Shown: positions 38,281 through 47,668 of the stretch, one piece after another | How the letters are laid out: every line of letters starts with the position of its first letter | Position numbering within the stretch: the first letter of the stretch is position 1 | From: Mucilaginibacter xinganensis | Lineage (GTDB): Bacteria; Bacteroidota; Bacteroidia; Sphingobacteriales; Sphingobacteriaceae | Assembly (NCBI GenBank): GCA_026225055.1 | Contig: JAMFSA010000200.1 | Span: forward strand, 124,001-188,000 | Length of the DNA stretch: 64,000 bases | Reading direction: 5' to 3' | Made by a program: the position numbers and the translations under genes | Notes under the pieces: model-generated | Seen by the model: the letters and a program-made list of their open reading frames with translations, nothing else | What the model was told of the DNA's origin: nothing | Database searches by the model: none

Positions 38281-39342
38281 ATGGCTCATTCATTGCTTAA
38301 AGCATCAAATTTTGAAAAGACGGTTGGAGGGAAGAAAATCCATCTATTCAGATTAAAAAATAAGAATGGGGCAGTAGCCTTGCTTACAAATTATGGTGCG
38401 AGGCTGATAAGCCTAAGCGTTGAAGATCGTGATCATAAATCAATAGATGTTGTTGCAGGCTTTGAAACTATAGATAAATATCTCTCAGCAACAGAACCGT
38501 ATCATGGAGCTACTGTTGGCAGGTTTTGCAATCGTATTGCAAATGGCGCTTTTACTTTGGATGGAATCATCTATTCTGTTTCTAAAAATGAAAATAATCA
38601 TTCCCTGCACGGAGGATTTCATGGGCTTCACAATAAAATTTGGTCAGCCAAACAGATAAATGAACACACAATTCATTTTACTTGTTTTTCCCCTCATTTA
38701 GAAGATGGTTTCCCTGGAAACTTGACGGTGGGCGTGACTTATACTTTAACAGAAAGTAATTGCTTAAAAATTCAATACGAGGCAGAGACAGATAGAAATA
38801 CTGTTTTAAACCTAACGAATCATGCTTATTTTAATTTAAACGGAGCAGGCGAAGGATCAATTTTGCAGCACAAGGTAAAGATTGCGGCTGATTTTTATAA
38901 CCCGATTGAAGCAGATCAAATACCAACAGGCGAAATCTGGAGCGTAAAGGACACACCTTTTGATTTTAGGCGAGGTACTGTTATTAACTCCAGAATTCAT
39001 GATTATAACACCCAATTAAAAAATGGAAACGGCTACAATCATAATTTTGTACTGAATAAACATCATGCAAAAACGCCAGTAGCTAGCTTTTTAGGTGACA
39101 GGAGTGGAATTCTCATGGAAATATATTCTGATCAGCCGGGCTTGCAATTTTATACAGGTAACCATTTTAACGGAGCCCATTTAATGAAAAATGGAACAAT
39201 AGATAATTTTCGCCACTATTTTGCTGTAGAAACACAACATTTTCCAAACTCTCCAAATCAGGCTAATTTCCCATCCACAATTCTTAGACCTGGCCAACTA
39301 TATAGCACGTTTACGATATATAAATTCCTAAATCATGTATAG
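38281..39342 (+). CDS. galM: aldose 1-epimerase (galactose mutarotase)
   Basis: A 353-residue cytoplasmic enzyme that interconverts alpha and beta anomers of galactose or glucose. The family motifs GATVGRFCNRIANGAFTLDG, NHSLHGG (catalytic histidine region) and NLTNHAYFNLNG (second histidine) are present, as is QPGLQFYTGNHFNG near the end. The general base glutamate is in YFAVETQHFPNSPNQ. It completes the locus: beta-galactose released by GH2/GH35 must be converted to the alpha form for galactokinase. No kinase gene is seen in this window. Confidence 0.93.
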   Translation: MAHSLLKASNFEKTVGGKKIHLFRLKNKNGAVALLTNYGARLISLSVEDRDHKSIDVVAGFETIDKYLSATEPYHGATVGRFCNRIANGAFTLDGIIYSVSKNENNHSLHGGFHGLHNKIWSAKQINEHTIHFTCFSPHLEDGFPGNLTVGVTYTLTESNCLKIQYEAETDRNTVLNLTNHAYFNLNGAGEGSILQHKVKIAADFYNPIEADQIPTGEIWSVKDTPFDFRRGTVINSRIHDYNTQLKNGNGYNHNFVLNKHHAKTPVASFLGDRSGILMEIYSDQPGLQFYTGNHFNGAHLMKNGTIDNFRHYFAVETQHFPNSPNQANFPSTILRPGQLYSTFTIYKFLNHV

Positions 39343-39545
39343 TGAATCTTAGAATTGGTTGAAAGAAAATTGATAATTATTCATGCAATAATCCTCATAA
39401 AAAGTATCGCAGAATACCCATAATTTATTTCAGCAACAACAGTAATCTGCTGTATTGCAATGCTTTATTTCTAAAATTATAAAACCTTATGCGTCAAATG
39501 TACCCCGTACGCTATTTTATTTCAAAAAAAACTTAATTTTAGGTC

Positions 39546-40839
39546 ATGATTTCTAATCCCGGGCAATCTATAGAAAACAATATATTATTTCTGCAGGGCG
39601 GCGGAGAAATGGGCAGGCTTACCCGTGAATTTGACTGGGCCTCTACCAACCTTGGTAGCCCGGAACAATGGCCGCAAAGCCTGAAAAGTATTTTGAGCCT
39701 GTTGTTGAACTCAAGGTTCCCTATGTTTTTGTTTTGGGGTGCTGAATTGACATGTTTTTATAATGATGCTTACCGCCCCAGCCTTGGAAATAATGGTAAG
39801 CATCCTTTTTTGCTGGGTGCACCCGCTGAAGCCGGCTGGTCGGAAATATGGCCGGTGATCAAACCGCTGATCGATCAGGTGCTATCCGGGCAGGGGGCCA
39901 CTTTCAGTGAAGACCAATTAATCCCTATTTACCGCAACGGGCAGTTGGAGGATGTATATTGGACGTTCAGCTACAGCCCTGTTGTGGATGAATCCGGCAG
40001 TCCGGCAGGGGGTGTTCGTAACCTGTTCGGAAACCACGGAGAAAGTGAAATCTCTCGAACGTTTCAGGATCAGCGAACAAAAGCTGGAGCAGATGCTGAT
40101 GCAGTTACCAGCCAAAGTGATCTTTTTCCGCGGCCCTGACCTGATCATAGAAACTGCAAATGAAGCTTTGCTTAATCTTTGGAATAAAACAAGGGCGGAA
40201 GCAGTTGGCCGGCCTTTGCTGGAAGTACTTCCTGAATTAAAAGACCAGCCTTTCCCGGATGAATTGAGACACGTTTATGAAACCGGGAATACCATTACCC
40301 GGAAAGAAGTTATGGCTACGCTGAACTTGCCGGGCGGCGGCACAAATAGCTTTTATAACGACTATTTTTATCAACCTTTAACTGACAGCAAAGGCAGACG
40401 CATCGGCGTCCTGGCCACCTCCATTGCGCAGATCGAACTGTTACTTACTTATACTGATCGTTTTTATCATCGTCAGTTTATTGCACGCAAGATCAATAAT
40501 CATCAGGTGCTGGACCGTTTGGAACAGGTTCTTTCTGAATATTTTAATAGCGACGATATTGGAAAACATGGCCTGCCAGCCGTAGCCTATATCGCCGAAA
40601 AACTGAATATCTCACCCAATTATCTGAGCGGCTTGCTAAAGGTGCTTACAGGGCAAAGTACGCAGCAGCATATTCACTACAAGCTGATTGAAAAGGCTAA
40701 AGAAAAGCTGTCAACCACAGCTTTGTCTGTAAGTGAGATTGCCTATTCACTGGGTTTTGAGCATCCGCAATCGTTCAGTAAGTTATTTAAAACTAAAACC
40801 AAGCTTTCGCCGGTTGAGTTCAGGCAGGCTTTTAATTGA
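39546..40839 (+). pseudogene. PAS-like sensor fused to AraC-type DNA-binding domain, frameshifted
   Basis: Two overlapping frames make one protein. The first (39546 to about 40010) encodes a PAS-like region typical of Bacteroidota sensors (STNLGSPEQWPQSLKSIL, FWGAELTCFYNDAYRPSLG, YWTFSYSPVVDESGSPAGG). The expected continuation, VFVTCSETTEKV, is found in the next frame. A second PAS-like region and an AraC domain (ISPNYLSGLLKVLTG, AYSLGFEHPQSFSKLFKTKT) follow. The shift falls in a run of five G at 40008-40012; deleting one G restores the frame. It may be a sequencing error, a slippage switch or real decay. The AraC part is nearly the same as in the two genes at 42106 and 44504. Confidence 0.72.
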
Positions 40840-40938
40840 GACCTTATTTTAACAATCAAGCCTATATTTTAAAGTTATAACACTTGACTGTTTAACGACA
40901 AAGTTTTCTGTCAAACAGAATTGAGTTCACTTGTTAAT

Positions 40939-41097
40939 TCAATAATTATTCAAGAGCTTCAGTTGATCCAATAAACGGTTCGAATTCTGCCCAGTCTGGG
41001 GGATGAAGCGCCATTGCCCGGCAAAAGGATAATTATTATGTTCATTAAGGTTACGCCCAGTTAAAAGATCAACTGTATTCAAAATTGTAAATGTCAT
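40939..41097 (-). pseudogene. short ORF or C-terminal gene remnant (52 aa), copy 1
   Basis: A minus-strand frame from ATG to TGA reads like a genuine protein end: RNLNEHNNYPFAGQWRFIP followed by QTGQNSNRLLDQLKLLNNY and stop. A related end, LTGKNSNRLVEQLDVLMDL and stop, occurs at 43117-43206, also just after an AraC gene. Family not recognised. The pair is probably left from duplicated copies of one gene. Confidence 0.45.
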
Positions 41098-41199
41098 TAA
41101 TTAATAAGGTCGATATTCGTAGATTCTGTTATGAATGGGTTAGATTGTGTTACTTTATTTTTTTCCTATCATGCGACCTTTGTACAAAAAATAAAAAAC

Positions 41200-42102
41200 A
41201 TGAACATAATAGTCACAGGCTCTGTGGGCTACGTAAGCACACCGCTCATACAGGAATTAATAGAAAGAGGACATTCTGTTACCGTAATTAGCAGTAAAGC
41301 CGAAAAACTGGCTGCTATTGAGGCGCTGGGCGCAAAAGCAGCTATAGGCACTATGGAAGATGCTGATTTTTTAACCGATGTTTTTACAGGGGCAGACGCT
41401 GTTTATTGCATGCTTTCGCCAGCCGGCAGTTTCACCGACCCGGATAATCGCGTAAGTGATGTTATTGAGCGTGCAAATGCAATCGCGAATAACTATGTAC
41501 AGGCCATAGAAGGATCGGGTGTAAAACGTGTCGTCTACCTGAGCAGCGTTGGCGCGCATATGGACAAGGGCAATGGCCTTCTGGTGATCCATCACAATGC
41601 CGAGAATACGTTAAGCAAGCTACCTGCAGACGTGAACATCTCATTCATGCGACCGGTGGGTTTTTATAAAAACCTGTTTGCATATATCGGCGCTATAAAA
41701 ACACGAGGAGTTATTGCTTCAAATTACGGCGGGGATGATACTTCGAACTTGGTTGCACCGCAAGACATTGCTGCCGCAATAGTAGAAGAACTGGAATCAA
41801 CCAGACCGGGCAGGCAAGTACGTTATATAGCCAGTGAAGAACTGACCTGTCAAGAAGTAGCAGCCATTTTGGGCGAGGCCATCGGTAAACCTGATTTGCA
41901 ATGGATAACCATTACCGATGAGCAACTGTTAGAGGGTATGAAAGCGTTTATGAATGAAAGCTTTGCCCAAAGTTTTGTTGAGATGAATATCAGCACCCAC
42001 AACGGTGAAATTTACGAAGACTATTACCGCCACAAACCAATACTGGGTAAAGTAAAGCTAAAAGATTTCGCGAAGGGATTTGCCACTGCATATCAACAAT
42101 AA
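41200..42102 (+). CDS. NmrA-type NAD(P)-binding oxidoreductase
   Basis: A 300-residue atypical SDR. The ATG giving MNIIVTGSVGYVSTPLIQEL is chosen because the Rossmann strand starts right there; the longer frame adds 23 unlikely residues. The dinucleotide motif GSVGYVS departs from GxxGxxG in its last glycine. There is no Y-x3-K, as is usual for NmrA/HSCARG-like members (VKRVVYLSSVGAHMDKGNG, FMRPVGFYKNL). Such proteins act as NADPH-dependent quinone or azo reductases or as redox-sensing regulators. The AraC gene begins 3 bp after the stop, so the two are one operon and the AraC protein probably controls it. Confidence 0.8.
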   Translation: MNIIVTGSVGYVSTPLIQELIERGHSVTVISSKAEKLAAIEALGAKAAIGTMEDADFLTDVFTGADAVYCMLSPAGSFTDPDNRVSDVIERANAIANNYVQAIEGSGVKRVVYLSSVGAHMDKGNGLLVIHHNAENTLSKLPADVNISFMRPVGFYKNLFAYIGAIKTRGVIASNYGGDDTSNLVAPQDIAAAIVEELESTRPGRQVRYIASEELTCQEVAAILGEAIGKPDLQWITITDEQLLEGMKAFMNESFAQSFVEMNISTHNGEIYEDYYRHKPILGKVKLKDFAKGFATAYQQ

Positions 42103-42105
42103 TAA

Positions 42106-43041
42106 GTGTCTTGTAACGTGCCAGCCACAGAACCAACCCGTATTCAATCCATCAGCGAACTTCACCGCCGAATGGGCTTATCTCGTCCGGAACATCCGCA
42201 CATCAGCGTGATCAATCTCGAAGAGATCAAACGATCAGCCCGGAAAGCGTCGGGAAATATGGTATTTGATTTTTACTGCATTTCTTTAAAGCGGCATTGC
42301 GAAAAGGCAATGAAATACGGCCAGCATCAATATGATTTTCATGACGGCATCATGTACTTTATGGCGCCGGGACAAGTTTTCGGGCGGATAGTGAATAATG
42401 AAACGGAAGTATCGCCGATGTCGGGATGGGTGCTTTATGTCCATCCCGACTTTTTGTGGAATACACCGCTGGCCAAATTGATCAAGCGATATGATTTTTT
42501 TGACTACTCGGTCAGCGAAGCCTTGTCATTAACTGAAAAAGAAGAAGCGATCATTGTCGGCATCATGCAAAATATCCAAACGGAATACCATGCCAACATG
42601 GATAAATTTACGCAGGATATTATTATTTCGCAGATTGAAACACTGCTGAATTATTCAGACAGGTTCTATCACCGCCAGTTCCTTACCCAAAAAGTCGAAA
42701 ATTATCAAATACTTGAGCGGTTGGAAGAACTGTTAACTAAATATTTTAATACTGCCAATCTGTTAAAGGAGGGATTACCGGGTGTTCAATTCGTCGCTGA
42801 AAAATTAAATATCTCGCCCAACTACTTAAGCGGCTTACTTAAAGTACTAACAGGGCGTAATACGCAACAGCACATCCAGGATAAAATAATAGGCATAGCT
42901 AAGGAGAAAATATCCACTACTGAACTATCGGTAAGTGAAATTTCCTTTGAATTAGGCTTTGATCACCCACAATCATTCAGCCGGTTGTTTAAAGCGAAGA
43001 CCGGACTTTCACCTTTGGCTTTCAGGCAATCTTTTAATTGA
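42106..43041 (+). CDS. AraC family transcriptional regulator
   Basis: A 311-residue regulator with a GTG start directly after the oxidoreductase stop. The frame needs this start because the conserved N-terminus (RIQSISELHRRMGLSRPEHP) aligns with RIKTISEFHQFRRLPAPEHP of the paralog at 44504. The N-terminal cupin-like domain is YGQHQYDFHDGIMYFMAPGQ. The C-terminal double HTH is QFVAEKLNISPNYLSGLLKV and VSEISFELGFDHPQSFSRLFKAKTGLSP. It shares about the last 110 residues with two other regulators in this 6-kb stretch. Inferred role: control of the adjacent NmrA-like reductase in response to a small molecule. Confidence 0.88.
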   Translation: MSCNVPATEPTRIQSISELHRRMGLSRPEHPHISVINLEEIKRSARKASGNMVFDFYCISLKRHCEKAMKYGQHQYDFHDGIMYFMAPGQVFGRIVNNETEVSPMSGWVLYVHPDFLWNTPLAKLIKRYDFFDYSVSEALSLTEKEEAIIVGIMQNIQTEYHANMDKFTQDIIISQIETLLNYSDRFYHRQFLTQKVENYQILERLEELLTKYFNTANLLKEGLPGVQFVAEKLNISPNYLSGLLKVLTGRNTQQHIQDKIIGIAKEKISTTELSVSEISFELGFDHPQSFSRLFKAKTGLSPLAFRQSFN

Positions 43042-43116
43042 GCAAGAAAAATATCAGTTAGTGACCATCAATATTTCCATTTTAATTTTTTTAACCTAAA
43101 TCGTATTTCTAGATAA

Positions 43117-43206
43117 CTATAAATCCATTAGCACATCCAGCTGTTCAACTAAGCGGTTCGAATTCTTCCCAGTCAGGGTAGCAGAACCATTGAAGATAAA
43201 ATCAAC
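43117..43206 (-). pseudogene. C-terminal gene remnant (29 aa), copy 2
   Basis: The minus frame encodes DFIFNGSATLTGKNSNRL then VEQLDVLMDL and stop. The pattern TGxNSNRLxxQLxxL is shared with the remnant at 40939-41097. No start codon remains and a stop lies immediately upstream, so this is only a fragment. Confidence 0.4.
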
Positions 43207-43534
43207 TTATTTCGAGCCCACCTGGGCTATATACCTAACTCTATTTATGGTTGATTTTCAGTTGCTTACGAGGTAAGCTAAAGCCTTGGTAGCCACCTGG
43301 GGCGTTCACCTGTCCGACTGACACAAAAATAAGCAAAAATTGGCATTTTATACAGGAAAAATGAATTTGGGTCCCAGGTTCGAGCCCTACTAGGCGCATA
43401 CTAATTTATAAGAACGTAAATTACGGCGGCATTATCCTAGTATCCTGAGGTAATTTTAGGCTAAGACAAAAGGCGTTTTGGCTTAATCCGGCCCTGAAAT
43501 TAAGCAGACATTTGTATTATAAAATACAGACAAA
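43207..43534. other. gap with a degenerate tRNA-like 3' end
   Basis: No supported CDS in about 330 bp. The block GGTCCCAGGTTCGAGCCC then TACTAGGCGCA (43371-43398, plus strand) looks like the T-arm and acceptor end of a tRNA, but the T-stem has two mismatches and no upstream tRNA half is found. It may be a decayed attachment-site duplicate. Confidence 0.35.
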
Positions 43535-44497
43535 ATGAAAGCAATAATAATTCGTGAATTTGGCGGCCCGGAAGTGATGAAAATAGAAGATGCAGTACGC
43601 CCCGTGCCCAAGGCCGATGAGATACTGGTAAAAATGTACGCGAGTGGGGTTAACCCGGCAGACTACGTTGTGCGCCAGGGCGGTAATGAGATTTTGAAAC
43701 CATTTCTAAAACTGCCTTTAGGGCTTGGCCTGGATGGTGCTGGTGAGGTAGAGGAAATAGGGAACGATGTGACTGGCTTTAAGAAAGGCGACAGGGTTTA
43801 TGGTATTCCTAATTTTTTAGGTGGCACTTATGCAGAATTTATTGCTGCTAAAGCGAACCAGTTTGCCATAATGCCGAGCAATGCAAGCTTTAATGAAGCC
43901 GGGGCTATCCCATCATGTGCGTTGATAGCCTGGAACGGATTGGATCTGGGTAATGTAAGTGCGGGGCAAAGAGTGCTGATCAATGGAGCTGCCGGCGGAA
44001 TTGGCACCCTAGCTTCGCAGTTTGCCAAAGCAAAAGGTGCCTATGTTATCAGCACAGCCTCTAAACACAATTTTGATTTTCTAAAACAGTTGGGAGCAGA
44101 TGAAGTGATCGACTATAACGATGAGAATTTTGCAAATTTACTCCATGACATCGATGTTGTCTTTGATGCATCACCTGTACCGAATGAAGATGCCAGGAAA
44201 ATAATGGCGGGTGCACTAAAAGATGGCGGCAGGTTTGTATCCGTTCAGCTCGCCTTTCCGTTCAGCGAAGGATTTCTCAATATACTTGCAAAAAAGAATG
44301 CTGAAGCAAAAATGATCAGGCGGGAACTGGATGTTGCGCAATCACTTACCGATATTGCAGAATTAATTGAAGCAGACAAAGTGAAAATCGTTATCAGCAA
44401 AGTTTACCCGCTGGAAAATGCCGCTGAAGCACATGCTGAAATGGAGACAAAACACGTTCGGGGTAAGATTGTACTGGAAATTAGAAAAGAGAATTAA
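43535..44497 (+). CDS. NADP-dependent oxidoreductase (quinone oxidoreductase family, zinc-less MDR)
   Basis: A 320-residue medium-chain reductase. It starts MKAIIIREFGGPEVMKIED and has KMYASGVNPADYVVRQGG, the family N-terminal signature without zinc-binding cysteines. The NADPH-binding loop is VLINGAAGGIGTLASQFAKA near residues 150-168, the AAxxGxG variant of quinone oxidoreductases. It reduces quinones or alpha,beta-unsaturated carbonyls and is often induced by electrophile stress. The AraC gene at 44504 begins 6 bp after its stop, repeating the oxidoreductase-AraC pairing seen just upstream. Confidence 0.9.
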   Translation: MKAIIIREFGGPEVMKIEDAVRPVPKADEILVKMYASGVNPADYVVRQGGNEILKPFLKLPLGLGLDGAGEVEEIGNDVTGFKKGDRVYGIPNFLGGTYAEFIAAKANQFAIMPSNASFNEAGAIPSCALIAWNGLDLGNVSAGQRVLINGAAGGIGTLASQFAKAKGAYVISTASKHNFDFLKQLGADEVIDYNDENFANLLHDIDVVFDASPVPNEDARKIMAGALKDGGRFVSVQLAFPFSEGFLNILAKKNAEAKMIRRELDVAQSLTDIAELIEADKVKIVISKVYPLENAAEAHAEMETKHVRGKIVLEIRKEN

Positions 44498-44503
44498 CAA
44501 AAA

Positions 44504-45418
44504 ATGAAGCGGATTAAAACTATCAGTGAGTTTCACCAGTTCCGGCGGCTGCCTGCGCCGGAGCACCCGCTGATCAGTATAACTGAATTTGACCGGGTGG
44601 TACAAACGGAACCAATAGAATCAATGAGCTGGTGTTACGATTTTTATGCTATCGGAATGAAAAGAGTTTCATTTTCAGACAAGATAAATTTCAGATACGG
44701 CCAGCAGCCTTTTGATTTTAACGAAGGTATTCTATCCTTCGTGGCGCCAAACCAGGTAATGAGCCTTTCTACTGACACGAAACAGGAAACAACTCAATCG
44801 GGATGGCTACTACTCATTCATCCTGATTTTTTATGGAATAGCGCATTGTTTAAATCCATTAGGAAATATGAGTTTTGGGACTATTCAGTTCATGAATCGT
44901 TATTCCTCTCAGCGAAGGAAGAAGCTACGCTTATCCAGATTTTTAAAAACATACAGCAGGAATATCATGCAAACATTGATCGCTTTAGTAAACAAATCAT
45001 TATTTCACAAATTGAAAGTTTATTAAACTATTCAGACCGTTTTTACCACCGCCAGTTTATTACAAGAGAAAAAGCCAATCATCAGCTACTCGAAAAACTT
45101 GAAATATTACTGGATGATTATTTTAACAGTGATATGCTTGCAACAAAAGGATTACCTACTGTTCAATACATTTCAGAAACCCTAAATGTATCGCCGAATT
45201 ACCTGCGAGGTTTGCTTAAAATATTGACCGGACATAACACGCAACAGCTTATACACGATAAACTGATTGAAAAAGCCAAAGAAAAATTATCTGTAACAAA
45301 TATTTCCATTAGCGAAATTGCCTATGCGTTAGGTTTTGGACATCCACAATCATTTACTAAATTATTTAAAAGTAAAACCAATTTATCGCCTTTGGCATAC
45401 CGGCAGTCATTTAACTGA
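44504..45418 (+). CDS. AraC family transcriptional regulator
   Basis: A 304-residue paralog of the regulators at 42106 and 39546. The cupin-like ligand domain includes RYGQQPFDFNEGILSFVAPN; a linker (SLLNYSDRFYHRQFIT) is nearly invariant among the three. The HTH region is QYISETLNVSPNYLRGLLKI and ISEIAYALGFGHPQSFTKLFKSKTNLSP. It is the second gene of an operon with the quinone oxidoreductase and presumably senses an electrophile or quinone that this enzyme handles; that assignment is inference from gene order. Confidence 0.9.
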   Translation: MKRIKTISEFHQFRRLPAPEHPLISITEFDRVVQTEPIESMSWCYDFYAIGMKRVSFSDKINFRYGQQPFDFNEGILSFVAPNQVMSLSTDTKQETTQSGWLLLIHPDFLWNSALFKSIRKYEFWDYSVHESLFLSAKEEATLIQIFKNIQQEYHANIDRFSKQIIISQIESLLNYSDRFYHRQFITREKANHQLLEKLEILLDDYFNSDMLATKGLPTVQYISETLNVSPNYLRGLLKILTGHNTQQLIHDKLIEKAKEKLSVTNISISEIAYALGFGHPQSFTKLFKSKTNLSPLAYRQSFN

Positions 45419-45567
45419 AACTGTTTATATCCAGTACTAATAAATCACCGAGTGGCCTTTTTACAACATTTGATTAATAGTTAATTATAAAATATAGAAA
45501 TCACATCTTAACATCAAATTAGCTACCTAATATTGTCATTGGTCATAATTTACTTAAATATCAATAA

Positions 45568-46575
45568 GTTAATTATCAAGTCCGAGCCCAGGTGGTACAG
45601 CAAGTTATCGTACATGCGAGTCCGCTGCAAAAAGATATTGTACAACCTATAGCTTATGATATTTATGGCAGGCAGGCCACCAGTTATTTACCTTATACTG
45701 CCGCTACTGCAAATGGCGCTTATCAAACGGGTGCCATTGCTGCACAGCAGGCTTTTTACCAGCAGACCGGGCAGCAAATCGCCACAGACAGTGCGCCCTA
45801 TGCTGTAACTACCTACGACCAATCGCCGCTGGATAGGGTGGTGGAAAGCGGCGCGCCGGGCAGTAATTGGCAGCCGGGCAGCAATCATACCGTCAAGCCT
45901 GTATTTCGCCTGAATGTATCGGCTGACAACATCAGGATATGGACAACGGCTGGCCCATCGGGAAGTTATTATGGGGTAACACAGCTTTCGGTAAATGATG
46001 TAAGCGATGAGAACGGCTATCATTCCCTGACCTTTACCAACAAATTGGGGCAGATGGTGGAAAAAAAGGTACAGGGAGATGCGGGGATATGGCTGGAAAC
46101 GGTATATATTTATGATGATTTGGGAAACCTTAATTATAAAATATCGCCGGAGGGCGTCAAACGACTATATGGTGGCAGCGTAAGCGTAAGCTGGGGCGCG
46201 CCTTTTATAACGGCATGGGCCTGCGTTTATACCTATGATGCGAAAAATCGGCTTGTTAGCAAACAAGCTCCCGGGGCCGTGCCGGTTTATATGGTTTATG
46301 ACAGTTACAACCTCCTGGTCTTGATGCAGGACGGCCGTATCAGAAACGCCTACGGGTCGACAGACAAATGGTATTTTACAAAATATGATGCAACCAACCG
46401 GGTTGTGCTTTCGGGTTTATATTCCTATGTGGCACCCCCAAACCCGGTCGGCTCAACCAATCAGCAAATATTACAAAATTACCTCGACGGCTTGACTTAT
46501 GATAATGTCACTACATTCGCTTATGAGAAAAGATCGGCCGGAACATCAGCGACCGGATCCTTGACTTCCTGTTAG
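45568..46575 (+). pseudogene. truncated DUF6443 (RHS-like) protein fragment
   Basis: An open frame with no proper start encodes the region usually found near the N-terminus of large Bacteroidota RHS-like proteins: ASPLQKDIVQPIAYDIYGRQ, SYLPYTAA, and further on NKLGQMVEKKVQGDAG and YDDLGNLNYKISPEG. Full proteins of this kind exceed 1000 residues; here the signal peptide, the YD-repeat core and the C-terminus are missing. A stop lies just upstream of the fragment. Around 46527 the sequence passes into a Shedu nuclease fragment in another frame. This is a deletion relic, not a functional toxin. Confidence 0.7.
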
Positions 46576-46976
46576 TGGATGCTAATGGGCACATTGACAT
46601 CATCGAAATCAAAAAACCTTTTAATAATAGTATCATAACTAAGGGTAAGCACCGGAATAATTACATCCCCTTACGAGAGCTTTCAGGCACGATAATGCAA
46701 CTGGAGAAATATATCTTTTTCCTAAACCGATGGGGTGCTGATGGTGAAAAATACCTTTCGGCAAAATACAAAGCCGAACTACCGGCCGACATTGAAATCA
46801 AGATCACTAATCCCAGTGGCATCATAATCATGGGCCGCGATAATAAACTGTCCGCTGAGCAAAAACTTGATTTCGAAGTGGTAAAACGAAAGTACAAAAA
46901 CGTGGTTGACATCATCACCTACGATAATTTGATACACCGCTTGCAAATTACAATTGAACAGATCAAAAAAACTTAA
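46527..46976 (+). pseudogene. Shedu (DUF4263) nuclease domain, N-terminally truncated
   Basis: The frame encodes ISDRILDFLLVDANGHIDII with EIKKPF, then GTIMQLEKYIFFLNRWG and NPSGIIIMGRD. These are the Shedu anti-phage nuclease elements: the acidic residue in LLVDANG, the E-x-K in IIEIKKP and the Q-x3-Y of a PD-(D/E)xK nuclease in QLEKY. The N-terminal regulatory region of SduA proteins is absent; upstream the frame is stopped and merges with the RHS-like fragment. A GTG at 46575 could start a 133-residue nuclease-only product, but expression is doubtful. Related Shedu proteins protect against phages. Confidence 0.72.
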
Positions 46977-47053
46977 TAGGTAACTTTTGCACGACCGTAG
47001 AACTTAGGCCGTTACTATGTTAGATTTGTTTATAAACAATGATGTTATGATTT

Positions 47054-47536
47054 ATGGAACTGCGAAAACCCGACATTAGTGACAGGATAGCTCTAATAAA
47101 ATTGTATCAGCAAAAAACACTGAATGAACTTCAATCAATAAAACCTAACTGGGCTTACGGGGAAAATACAGATAAGATGTTAGATTATTCTTTGCATCCA
47201 ATAAATCAGGAATATACCATATTTCATGTTAATCCAGCTGAATTGATCACGAGTTCTGAATTATACGAGGTGAGCACTGAAACTTTATTTAATGGTCAGG
47301 TACTCAATGATAGCCGGATCGCGGGAATTTTATACCGCTGGGATAGGAATGAATTTGTAGATCCACCGACCGTTGGTTTGTGTATGAATTTTAAAGGTAA
47401 GCTATCATTATCTGACGGAAGACATAGGGCAAAGCTATCTTTTTTACTTGGGTATAAACAAATTCCCATTGCTATACATAAAACAGAGATAGAGGATGTA
47501 TCCAAGATTATTCAACTCACCAAATTACATGAATAA
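47054..47536 (+). CDS. hypothetical protein with ParB/sulfiredoxin-like motif
   Basis: A 160-residue soluble protein with a clean ATG start. The C-terminal half has LSLSDGRHRAKLSFLLGYKQIPIAIHK, which resembles the DGRHRxxAAxxLGxxxVPV signature of the ParB N-terminal/sulfiredoxin fold. That fold binds nucleotides (CTP in ParB), but there is no DNA-binding HTH here. It lies among gene remnants, so its origin may be mobile. Function unknown; the family call is from the motif alone. Confidence 0.5.
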   Translation: MELRKPDISDRIALIKLYQQKTLNELQSIKPNWAYGENTDKMLDYSLHPINQEYTIFHVNPAELITSSELYEVSTETLFNGQVLNDSRIAGILYRWDRNEFVDPPTVGLCMNFKGKLSLSDGRHRAKLSFLLGYKQIPIAIHKTEIEDVSKIIQLTKLHE

Positions 47537-47668
47537 GGAACTTGCCACATCTTTATTTTCTCTGATAAAGAGACTTAAAATTAGTTAATCTTCAGGTCAT
47601 AGTGATATTCCAATCCTTATCTTCATCCAATATTCTTTATATAAAGGAAATTATTAGAATGGCTTTTT

